Of a stretch of 64,000 bases of DNA, positions 24,731-32,357 are shown one piece after another (position 1 is the stretch's first letter; each line of letters starts with the position of its first letter). A program made the position numbers and the translations under genes. Below the pieces are notes generated by a model. The model was not told the DNA's origin, searched no databases, and worked only from the letters and a program-made list of their open reading frames with translations. The DNA comes from Lachnospiraceae bacterium (GTDB lineage: Bacteria > Bacillota > Clostridia > Lachnospirales > Lachnospiraceae), in NCBI GenBank assembly GCA_017438775.1, contig JAFRUR010000096.1:1-64000 (forward strand). Direction: 5' to 3'.

Positions 24731-26137
24731 GTGATCCGGGAGAGGCAAAATCTGTTCAACTACATACAGGTATTGCTGGATGCGGCGGTGACAGCACTGT
24801 CGTACGGACTCGCGTACCTTCTGGTTTTCCACAGCCCGCTCACGACCGGTTCCCCGGCGCTGTCGCTCCGGCAGTATTTCCTGCCCCTGATCGCCATCGT
24901 GCCGGTCATGATCCTGCTGTATTCGGTGTTCCAGCTCTACACGCCGCGCCGCGTGATGGGGCGCCGGCTCGAGGCCTTCCGGATCTTCCAGGCCAACGCG
25001 ATCGGTGTGCTGCTCTTCATGGCCATCCTGTTCCTGGGCGGAGATGCCCTGGTTCGGTTCTCGCGCCGCGTGGTCGGCTACTTCGGCTTCATCAACGTGG
25101 TGCTGGAGGTGGCGGAGCGCCTCGCCGTGCGGTATGTTCTTCGCTCGATGCGCGCCCGCGGCCTCAACCAGAAGCACGTGCTGCTGGTGGGGTATTCCCA
25201 GGCGGCGGAGGGCTACATCGACCGCGTGCGCATGAACCCGCAGTGGGGCTATCAGGTGCGCGGCATCCTGGATGACACCATGGAGCGCGGGACCGAGTAC
25301 AAGGGCGTCAGGGTCCTGGGTCCCATCGCAGATCTGGAAGTCATCCTGCCTTTCAACCGTCTGGACGAGATCGCCATCACCCTGGGGCTGGCGGAATACG
25401 AGAAACTGGGACACATCGTGGCGGCCTGCGAAAAGAGCGGCGTCCACACCAAGTTCGTGCCGGATTACGGCTCCATTCTGCCCACGCGCCCGTATACGGA
25501 GGACATCCAGGGCCTGCCCGTCATCAACATCCGCAACGTCCCGCTCAACGACGGCCTGAACGCCTTCGTCAAGCGCACCATGGACATCTTCGGAGCGCTG
25601 GTGGCCATCGTGATCTTCTCGCCGGTGATGCTGGCCACGGCCATCGCCATCAAGCTCACGAGTCCCGGACCCATCATCTTCAAACAGGAGAGGGTGGGCC
25701 GCCACAGCCGTCCCTTCCAGATGTTCAAGTTCCGCTCCATGGAGATTCAGGAGCCGGAGGACGAGGAAAAGGAGTGGACCACCAAAAACGACCCCCGGGT
25801 CACGCCGATCGGCAAGTTCATCCGCAGGACCAGCATCGACGAGATGCCCCAGTTTTTCAACATTCTGAAGGGGGATATGAGCCTGGTGGGGCCGCGCCCC
25901 GAGCGCCCCTTCTTTGTGGAGAAGTTCCGCGAGGAGGTGCCCCGCTACATGGTCAAGCACCAGGTGCGTCCGGGCCTGACCGGCTGGGCGCAGGTAAACG
26001 GTTTCCGCGGAGACACCTCCATCCGGCGCCGCATCGAGATGGACCTATACTACATCGAGAACTGGACCCTCGGGTTCGATTTTAAAATTCTGTTCCTGAC
26101 GTTCTTCAAGGGCTTTGTCAACAAGAATGCGTATTGA
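24731..26137 (+). CDS. Undecaprenyl-phosphate sugar phosphotransferase (exopolysaccharide initiator)
   Basis: 468 residues. The N-terminal part has four or five membrane segments (to about 120) and a CoA-binding-like Rossmann domain (LLVGYSQAAEGYIDR). The C-terminal bacterial sugar transferase domain (about 280-468) has KRTMDIFGALVAIVIFSPV, FKQERVGRHSRPFQMFKFRSM, RRTSIDEMPQFFNILKGDMS and LVGPRPERPFF. Such enzymes transfer a sugar-1-phosphate to undecaprenyl phosphate, starting a capsule, teichoic-acid-like or exopolysaccharide chain. The start is GTG with GGAGG eight bases upstream. The downstream LCP gene would attach the finished polymer to the wall. The sugar is unknown. Confidence 0.92.
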   Translation: MIRERQNLFNYIQVLLDAAVTALSYGLAYLLVFHSPLTTGSPALSLRQYFLPLIAIVPVMILLYSVFQLYTPRRVMGRRLEAFRIFQANAIGVLLFMAILFLGGDALVRFSRRVVGYFGFINVVLEVAERLAVRYVLRSMRARGLNQKHVLLVGYSQAAEGYIDRVRMNPQWGYQVRGILDDTMERGTEYKGVRVLGPIADLEVILPFNRLDEIAITLGLAEYEKLGHIVAACEKSGVHTKFVPDYGSILPTRPYTEDIQGLPVINIRNVPLNDGLNAFVKRTMDIFGALVAIVIFSPVMLATAIAIKLTSPGPIIFKQERVGRHSRPFQMFKFRSMEIQEPEDEEKEWTTKNDPRVTPIGKFIRRTSIDEMPQFFNILKGDMSLVGPRPERPFFVEKFREEVPRYMVKHQVRPGLTGWAQVNGFRGDTSIRRRIEMDLYYIENWTLGFDFKILFLTFFKGFVNKNAY

Positions 26138-26206
26138 TTCGCGGGGGCGTGAGCGCCGTCCGCGGGGCCGGGGGCAGCGCTTCCGGCTGTTGGTGAAAGG
26201 CAAGAG

Positions 26207-27340
26207 ATGAGAGAAGAAAACAGATACCCTGACGAGGCGGCCGCCCCGGAACTTTCCCCTGCGGAGACCCGGGAAGCGGAGGCCATCGAGCGAAAGAAAG
26301 CGCGGAGAAAGCGGCGCCGCAGGCGCAGGCTCGCGCTTCTTTTTCTGGAACTCGTTCTGCTCCTTCTGATCGGAGCCGGCGTCTACGTCGTCAGCAAGTG
26401 GAACAAGATCGAAAAGAACGAGATCAACGTGGTCGTCAACCCCGACATCGACAAGAAGACGGAAGAGGCCATGACCGGGACCACCACCCTGGCGCTCTTC
26501 GGGGTGGATTCCCGCGACATCAAGCACAAGGACAAGGGCGTGCACGGCGACGTCGATATGCTTCTGGTGATCGACAACAAGACCGGCGAGATGAAGCTGG
26601 CCTCCCTCTACCGCGACACCCTGATCGCCATCGATACGGAGAACAAGCTGGGCAAGCTTACGTCGGCGTACTTCTACGGCGGGGCGGAGAACGCGGTCAA
26701 CATGATCAACCGCAACTTCGACCTGACCATCGAGGACTACGTGACCGTGAACTGGGCCGCCGTCGCCGTGGCCGTGAATGACCTGGGCGGGGTGGAGATC
26801 GACGTCACGGAGGAGATGCTCAGCTACAAGAACCAGATCAACGGCTATATCCTCGAGACCGTGAACGGCACCGGCATCCCGTCCACGCAGATCAAGCACA
26901 CGGGCGTGCAGATCGCGGACGGCATCCAGGCCGTGGCCTACTGCCGCGTCCGCTATCATGCGGGCGATGACGTCGGCCGCACGCGCCGCCAGAGAGAGGT
27001 GGTGCGCAAGCTCTTCGACAAGGTCAAGAAGGCCGACCCGGCCACCCTGAACAAACTCCTGGACGACGTCCTGCCCATGGTCCAGACGAGTCTGACGGAG
27101 TCGGAAGTTCTTAAACTGGTGTCCCTTCTGCCCAAGCTCCACTTCGCGGAGGGAGGCATGGAGGCCTTCCCCAAGGAGGCCAACCGCAGGACCTTCACCT
27201 ACAACAAGGGCGCCGTGCAGGCCCCCGAGACCCTCGTGGACGTGGCGGGCCTGCTGCACACCTTCCTGTACGGGAACGAGAGCTACACGCCCTCGCCGAT
27301 GGTGAAGCGCCTGAGCACCCTGATCCACAACGCGAAATAG
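26207..27340 (+). CDS. LytR-CpsA-Psr (LCP) family polymer-wall ligase
   Basis: 377 residues. A basic cytoplasmic head (KKARRKRRRRRRLA) precedes one membrane segment at about 46-65. The LCP domain follows, with TLALFGVDSRDI, the acidic HGDVDMLLVIDN, LASLYRDTLIAI containing the conserved arginine, and the RVRYHAGDDVGRTRRQREV block typical of the phosphate-lipid-binding site. LCP proteins attach anionic or capsular polymers from undecaprenyl diphosphate to peptidoglycan on the outer face. Placed 69 bases after the initiating sugar transferase, it probably finishes the same pathway. A terminator follows. Confidence 0.94.
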   Translation: MREENRYPDEAAAPELSPAETREAEAIERKKARRKRRRRRRLALLFLELVLLLLIGAGVYVVSKWNKIEKNEINVVVNPDIDKKTEEAMTGTTTLALFGVDSRDIKHKDKGVHGDVDMLLVIDNKTGEMKLASLYRDTLIAIDTENKLGKLTSAYFYGGAENAVNMINRNFDLTIEDYVTVNWAAVAVAVNDLGGVEIDVTEEMLSYKNQINGYILETVNGTGIPSTQIKHTGVQIADGIQAVAYCRVRYHAGDDVGRTRRQREVVRKLFDKVKKADPATLNKLLDDVLPMVQTSLTESEVLKLVSLLPKLHFAEGGMEAFPKEANRRTFTYNKGAVQAPETLVDVAGLLHTFLYGNESYTPSPMVKRLSTLIHNAK

Positions 27341-27351
27341 TTGGCCATCAC

Positions 27352-27396
27352 GGGGCCGGGAAAGTGTGTTTCCCGGCCCCGGACGATTCTGTTTTT
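27352..27396 (+). terminator. Intrinsic terminator after the LCP gene
   Basis: A 12-bp stem (27352-27363 with 27369-27380) and a 5-base loop are followed after 11 bases by TTTTT. The delayed T-run makes it less than ideal. It begins 11 bases after the stop codon. Confidence 0.6.
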
Positions 27397-27400
27397 CGGA

Positions 27401-27482
27401 CTTCGGACCGCTCCGGTTCCGGACGGACGGCCTCCGTTTTGGCCCGGATCTCTCGCGGTTCCGGCTTCGGACCGCTCCGGTT
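27401..27482. repeat. 18-base direct repeat between the LCP and HtrA genes
   Basis: CTTCGGACCGCTCCGGTT occurs at 27401-27418 and again at 27465-27482, 64 bases apart, both in a GC-rich leader. Each copy can form a small hairpin (CGGACCGCTCCG). No function is evident. Confidence 0.6.
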
Positions 27483-27595
27483 TTCTTCCCGGGACAGCGC
27501 CGGAGTTTTCACATTTTTGCACGCATTTCGTCACAAAAGCAACACAGTTCCGGGCTATGATGAGACTGTAAACCGAAAAGGAGGTGCATTCCGTC

Positions 27596-29395
27596 ATGAG
27601 TGAAGAGCACAGAGAGATAGAAAGTTATTCCGCAGAGCCGGAAGAGAAAGCGGAGCAGATCGCCCGCGACGCCGCCCGGGAGGCTGAGGCCGCCGCGCAG
27701 CAGGCATCCGCAGAGGCTGAAGCGGGTGCGGACGCCGCGCGTGAGGCTGCGGCTTCTGTCCGTGAGGACGCGGCCGAAGCCGTGCAGAACGCGGAGAAAA
27801 CTGCGCGGGAGAGCGTTCCGCAGGATATCCCCGAGGGGGCCGGCATCACGTTCGCTTCCTGGGAATCCATGACCGGACACGCCCCGGAGACGGACCGTCT
27901 GGACCGTCTGATGCGGATGGAAGAGGACGTCGCGGCCCCGGCCGGGCAGGGAGCCCGCGAGGCGGAAGGGACCACACCAAAACGCGCGGAGCAGCCCGCG
28001 CCGCAGGTCATCTACGGCGGAAACGGCGGAGGATATGTTCCGCCCCGCGGACCGCAGATCCCGCCGGAACCGGAGAAGAAGCGCAGAAATTTCTGGAAGA
28101 TTGCCCTCGGCGTGATCGCGGCCGGCATCGTGATCGGCCTGATCGCTTTCGGCGTGAATAAGATGGCGGACACCGTCTTCGGCGGCGGCAGCCGGACGCC
28201 CGGAACGACCCAGGAGGCCGTCGTGACCACCGAAGCGCCGTCCGAATCCAAAGACATCATCCCGACAACGGCAGAGGCCTCGCAGACCGCGCCGGCTGAG
28301 AGCACGCAGCCCGCGGAGAGCATCGCCCCCGTCGAGACGCAGAAGAATGCGGAGGCGGTGTTCATGGACGTCTCCGACATCGCGGAGAGCGCCCTTCCCA
28401 CCGTTGTGGCCGTTACCAACACCCTGGAGGTCACGGGCACGAACGCCTGGGGCCAGAAGATCGAGCAGCAGTCCACCGGCGCCGGTTCCGGCGTCATCAT
28501 CGGCCAGACCGAGGAGGAACTTCTGATCGTGACCAACGCCCACGTGGTGGACGCCTCCAGCACCAACAATTATTTCTACACCATCACCTCCACCGGCCTG
28601 AAGGTCACCTTCTGCGACGGGAGCGAGGTCACGGCGTATCTCAAGGGCTCCGACGAGGAGGCCGATCTGGCCGTGATGGCCGTCAAGCTCGCGGACATGT
28701 CCGAGCAGACGCGCAAGAATATCGCGGTCGCCCGCATCGGCAATTCCGACGAACTGCGCGTGGGCAACGGCGTCATCGCCATCGGCAACGCTCTGGGCTT
28801 CGGCCAGTCCCTGACCGTAGGCTATGTGAGCGCCCTGAACCGCGACGTCACCATCGACGGCGTGACGCGGACCCTCCTGCAGACCGACGCGGCCATCAAC
28901 CCCGGCAACAGCGGCGGCGCCCTCCTGAACATCAGGGGAGAGCTGATCGGCATCAACTCCGCCAAGTACAGCGAGGAGAGCGTGGAGGGCATCGGCTACG
29001 CCATCCCGATCACGCAGGCGCTGGACATCATCGAAAACCTCAAGTCCATGGCCACCCGCGTGGAGGTGCCGCAGGAGGAGCGCGGCTACCTCGGCATCCG
29101 CGGCGCCACCGTGGATTCGAGCGCGGCCCGCACCTACGGCATGCCGGTTGGCATCTACGTCTCCGAGATTCTGGAGGGGACGCCCGCGAATGAGAGTGAG
29201 CTTCGGCCCCGCGACATCATCGTGTCCGTGGACGGAAACAAGCTGAAGTCCATGTCCGACCTGCAGACCCTGCTCAAGTACTACCGCGGCGGCACGGTCG
29301 TGTCCGTCAAGGTGATGCGCCAGGGCGAGAAGGGCTACGAGGAAGTGACCTTCGATCTGACGCTGGCTTCGCAGAGCGCGATGCCGAACGACTGA
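27596..29395 (+). CDS. HtrA/DegP-like S1C serine protease, membrane-anchored, with PDZ domain
   Basis: 599 residues. A long cytoplasmic head (about 1-160), very rich in Ala and Glu and probably partly helical, is followed by a membrane segment at about 167-186 and a Thr/Glu/Ser linker. The protease domain carries the triad His316 (VTNAHVVD), Asp357 (EADLAVMAV) and Ser439 (INPGNSGGALL). One PDZ domain ends the protein (GYLGIRG to about residue 590). It degrades or refolds damaged envelope proteins outside the membrane. I chose the ATG at 27596 with AAGGAGG about 11 bases upstream. The unusually long acidic/alanine head is an oddity compared with Bacillus HtrA. A strong terminator follows. Confidence 0.94.
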   Translation: MSEEHREIESYSAEPEEKAEQIARDAAREAEAAAQQASAEAEAGADAAREAAASVREDAAEAVQNAEKTARESVPQDIPEGAGITFASWESMTGHAPETDRLDRLMRMEEDVAAPAGQGAREAEGTTPKRAEQPAPQVIYGGNGGGYVPPRGPQIPPEPEKKRRNFWKIALGVIAAGIVIGLIAFGVNKMADTVFGGGSRTPGTTQEAVVTTEAPSESKDIIPTTAEASQTAPAESTQPAESIAPVETQKNAEAVFMDVSDIAESALPTVVAVTNTLEVTGTNAWGQKIEQQSTGAGSGVIIGQTEEELLIVTNAHVVDASSTNNYFYTITSTGLKVTFCDGSEVTAYLKGSDEEADLAVMAVKLADMSEQTRKNIAVARIGNSDELRVGNGVIAIGNALGFGQSLTVGYVSALNRDVTIDGVTRTLLQTDAAINPGNSGGALLNIRGELIGINSAKYSEESVEGIGYAIPITQALDIIENLKSMATRVEVPQEERGYLGIRGATVDSSAARTYGMPVGIYVSEILEGTPANESELRPRDIIVSVDGNKLKSMSDLQTLLKYYRGGTVVSVKVMRQGEKGYEEVTFDLTLASQSAMPND

Positions 29396-29425
29396 CAACA
29401 CAGATTCTGTTCCCTGTAAGAACGA

Positions 29426-29454
29426 GGGAGGCGCAGCAGCGCCTCCCTTTTTTT
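29426..29454 (+). terminator. Intrinsic terminator after the HtrA-like gene
   Basis: GGGAGGCGC pairs with GCGCCTCCC around an AGCA loop, then seven T. Its stem is the same as that of the terminator at 31380. Confidence 0.92.
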
Positions 29455-29473
29455 GTTCCCGCCGGTCTCTTCC

Positions 29474-29501
29474 TTGACCGCTCAGCTCAACCTGATATAA
29501 T
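29474..29501 (+). promoter_or_regulatory. Sigma-A promoter of the transglutaminase-like gene
   Basis: TTGACC and TATAAT are 16 bases apart, about 78 bases before the ATG at 29579. Confidence 0.8.
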
Positions 29502-29578
29502 TTCCTTAGACAGATCCCTGTCCGCACCTTTTTCGGGGAGGAGAGGGGAAACATCACGGACCATGCAAGGATAAGACC

Positions 29579-31300
29579 ATGATAAAGACATTCACATCAA
29601 AACGGAACCTCGCCCTGCTGTTTGTTCTGTCCGTTCTGATTCTGTGGTGCGCCGCGCCGCAGACGGCCCGTGCGGCCGAGACGGACCTGACGGAGGATCT
29701 GCTGAAAGAGATCCGCAGCCGCATCGACCGGGTCTTTGAGGCCGGGGAAACCGAAGTGGACCTCACGGACATGAACATTATCGTGAATATGTACGCCGAC
29801 AGGTTCGGGGCGCAGTACAAAAAGATCCTGGACCTGTGCAGTTCGTACGCAGAGGACCGGGGCAGCTTCATTCTCGGCTCCCACAAGGAGCCGTACGTCG
29901 GTTTTTCTCCCAGCACCGTTCCCGCGGAGGGGGCCAACAAATACGGGGTCGGACCGAACCATCTGACGGGAATCACCGTGCAGTATGAGGAGTATTACCG
30001 CCGTCCCGACGGCACCGCGGACCTGGAGCTGATCGCCCGGACGCAGGAGACCCTGACGCGGGAGTACGAGCAGGCCCTCTCCGTGGTCTCGGACGGGATG
30101 TCCGACGTGGAGAAGGCGCTGGCGCTGTACGACTACCTCATCGCGGTCTGCAACTATCCGGACGTCAAAAGCATTGACGAGAACGGAATCGAGACCTACG
30201 ACGACGAGAGCTATTCCGCCCTGTCGGTCTTCCGCGATCACATCTCGGTGTGCGTGGCCAACGCGACGGCCTACTGCTATCTGCTGTCGGACAGCGGCAT
30301 CCCCTGCATCCGCGTGGACAGCGACGAAATGAGGCACAGCTGGATGATGCTCAAGGTGGACGGGGAATGGTACCACGCGGACCCGACCTGGGATAACATC
30401 CGGTACATGGACGGCTGGACCTCCCAGTGGGATGGCAACAACGACATCTGGGATCTGGGGGCCGCGAACCACGAGTATTTCCTCAAGAGCGATGAGGAGA
30501 TGATCAACGACCTGGACCACTACAACTGGAGTCTCGCGGTCGACTACACGAAGGACAAAAGCGTCAAAAAGACCCCGAAGTCCGGGCCGTCCGGGCGCTA
30601 TGCGGATACCTTCTTCGGCCGGGACAGCCACTGGATGATCAACGTCCACTACAGCTATGAGGACGGGGAGTGGTACTTCCCGGACCGCGGCAGAAACAAG
30701 ATCGTGCATCTGCCCTACGGTGCGGACTTAAACGATGCGTCTTATATCGACGCCCCCACCGATTTCGTGATGAAATACGTGTTCGGAAGCGGCGGGTGCC
30801 TGTTTATCTGCGAGGACGACGGCATCTGGCGCTATCGCATCGCGGACGGCGCCATGGAAAAGCTTCCGCTGACAGAGGAGAGCGCGGACCGCGGGCTGCC
30901 CTGTTTCACGGAGATGAACATCGCCTCCGGGAGACTGAATTTTGTCGTCCGATACGAGGATTCGCAGACGGATCCCGTCTTTGACGAACTCTCGTATCCG
31001 GTGGAAGAGGTCCTGGCGATGGCGGTGACCCCGGAGACCGAGCCGGAGACGACGCAGGAAGAGACGACGCAGGCTGCCTCCGAACCTGACACACAGGCGG
31101 AGACAGAGGCGCCGGAGACCGGCACCGAGGCGCAGACGGAGACCGGGGCGGTCCCGCCGGCCTCCACCGAAGCCGCGGCGGAGGACCCGGGAGAGACCGG
31201 AAAGAAAGGTCCGGGCGCCCTGCCCTTTGTCCTGATCGGACTGGCGGCAGCAGGCGGGATCGCGGGATTTCTCGTGTATCGGAAGAAGAACCGGGGATAA
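29579..31300 (+). CDS. Surface-anchored transglutaminase-like (cysteine protease fold) protein
   Basis: 573 residues. A signal sequence is seen at about 8-32 (LALLFVLSVLILWCAAPQTARA). The transglutaminase core carries a plausible triad: Cys225 in HISVCVANATAY, His253 in RHSWMMLKV and Asp268 in WYHADPTWDN. A beta-rich region (about 350-470) follows, then a Thr/Glu-rich stalk (TETEPETTQEETTQ-like repeats) and a C-terminal membrane anchor with a basic tail (VLIGLAAAGGIAGFLVYRKKNRG). There is no LPXTG, so it is held by its membrane tail. It may cross-link or cleave wall or surface proteins; the substrate is unknown. It has its own promoter and terminator. Confidence 0.87.
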   Translation: MIKTFTSKRNLALLFVLSVLILWCAAPQTARAAETDLTEDLLKEIRSRIDRVFEAGETEVDLTDMNIIVNMYADRFGAQYKKILDLCSSYAEDRGSFILGSHKEPYVGFSPSTVPAEGANKYGVGPNHLTGITVQYEEYYRRPDGTADLELIARTQETLTREYEQALSVVSDGMSDVEKALALYDYLIAVCNYPDVKSIDENGIETYDDESYSALSVFRDHISVCVANATAYCYLLSDSGIPCIRVDSDEMRHSWMMLKVDGEWYHADPTWDNIRYMDGWTSQWDGNNDIWDLGAANHEYFLKSDEEMINDLDHYNWSLAVDYTKDKSVKKTPKSGPSGRYADTFFGRDSHWMINVHYSYEDGEWYFPDRGRNKIVHLPYGADLNDASYIDAPTDFVMKYVFGSGGCLFICEDDGIWRYRIADGAMEKLPLTEESADRGLPCFTEMNIASGRLNFVVRYEDSQTDPVFDELSYPVEEVLAMAVTPETEPETTQEETTQAASEPDTQAETEAPETGTEAQTETGAVPPASTEAAAEDPGETGKKGPGALPFVLIGLAAAGGIAGFLVYRKKNRG

Positions 31301-31379
31301 GACGTGCTTTTCGGACCGGCCGTCAGGGCGGCAGGATCCGCAAAGGGAGCCGGGCCTGATCACGGAAAGAGGAAGCAAA

Positions 31380-31406
31380 GGGAGGCGCCGCAGCGCCTCC
31401 CTCTTT
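31380..31406. terminator. Intrinsic terminator between convergent genes
   Basis: GGGAGGCGC pairs with GCGCCTCCC around a CGCA loop, followed by a short CTCTTT. It is placed between the transglutaminase-like gene and the convergent flavoprotein gene and may serve both. The stem is identical to that at 29426. Confidence 0.7.
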
Positions 31407-31480
31407 GACGGCGCATCGCGCCGCATCGGTTTCGTTTTTGCGGGCCTGGAGCGGAAGGCCTGCCATTGCAGCGGCTGCGC

Positions 31481-32119
31481 TCAGGAGCGCGCCAGCCGGG
31501 CGCCCTTTTCAAACGCCGTCCGGCATTCCTGCGGAAAGACGGTCTCATGGCGGCGCTGCTTGGCCTCGGGATCGAACATGGTCCATGGCCAGTCCGTTTT
31601 GCTGTAGTCGTTCAGCTGCAGCGTATTGCCGCTGACGAGGACGTCCGTCGGCCCGACAAAGCGGCTCAGCGTCTGCTGATAGCCGCGGACCAGGTTCCGG
31701 TACATCGTGTCCGGCGCGTTGCTGGTCATGATCAGCAGCACGGGGACGGGGCGCTCGTTGCAGCAGGGCGTCTGCACATTGTACGTCAGGTTCTGGAAGA
31801 TCAGCCGCTCGTACAGCGCGCGGAACGAGGCGGTCAGCTCGCTCAGGTAGTTGGGCGAGCCGAGAATCAGGCCGTCGCTTTCCCGGATGGCGTCGAGCAC
31901 GGGCGTCAGTCCGTCGCGGCAGATGCAGTGCCCCTTGGATTTCTCTTTTTTGCAGCCGAAGCAGGAGATGCACCCGGTGTATTTTTCCAGCCGGAACAGG
32001 TCGAAGCGCTCCACGGAGGCCCCCTCCGATTCCGCGCCCCGGGAGGCCTCGGTGATCAGGGTGTCCGTGTTCCAGCCCTTTCTCGGTCCTGCATTGACGG
32101 CGATGATTCGCTTGCCCAT
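31481..32119 (-). CDS. Flavodoxin-fold NAD(P)H-dependent reductase with Cys-rich motif (iron-sulfur flavoprotein family)
   Basis: 212 residues. The flavodoxin-like fold begins RIIAVNAGPRKGWNTDTL, the FMN phosphate loop. It is followed by a cysteine cluster (TGCISCFGCKKEKSKGHCIC) typical of the iron-sulfur flavoprotein group, and by LILGSPNYLSELTA, which binds the isoalloxazine ring. Such proteins pass electrons, probably in oxidative stress defence or redox metabolism in anaerobes. The gene stands alone, facing away from the helicase gene, with GGAG upstream of the ATG. Confidence 0.86.
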   Translation of the reverse strand: MGKRIIAVNAGPRKGWNTDTLITEASRGAESEGASVERFDLFRLEKYTGCISCFGCKKEKSKGHCICRDGLTPVLDAIRESDGLILGSPNYLSELTASFRALYERLIFQNLTYNVQTPCCNERPVPVLLIMTSNAPDTMYRNLVRGYQQTLSRFVGPTDVLVSGNTLQLNDYSKTDWPWTMFDPEAKQRRHETVFPQECRTAFEKGARLARS

Positions 32120-32288
32120 ATCGGTTCACTCCTTTTGTTTTTCGAAACGTCTTTCCGGCTGCGGCTCCCGGAGCCGTCCGGACCCTGTGCCGCAGACACT
32201 TCGCCCACGGCGCGGCCGTCTCTGCATCCATGATACCCGAAACGGCGCCTCCGTTCAACCGAAACACGTTCAAAGAGGCTCCGCGTCC

Positions 32289-32318
32289 TTGCGCTCCCGC
32301 GGCGCCGGGGTGTATAAT
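32289..32318 (+). promoter_or_regulatory. Putative sigma-A promoter of the helicase gene
   Basis: TTGCGC and a perfect TATAAT are 18 bases apart. The start codon is 40 bases further on. Confidence 0.6.
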
Positions 32319-32357
32319 CAGACGATAGAACCGACGACCATTCTCCCGAGGTATCCC

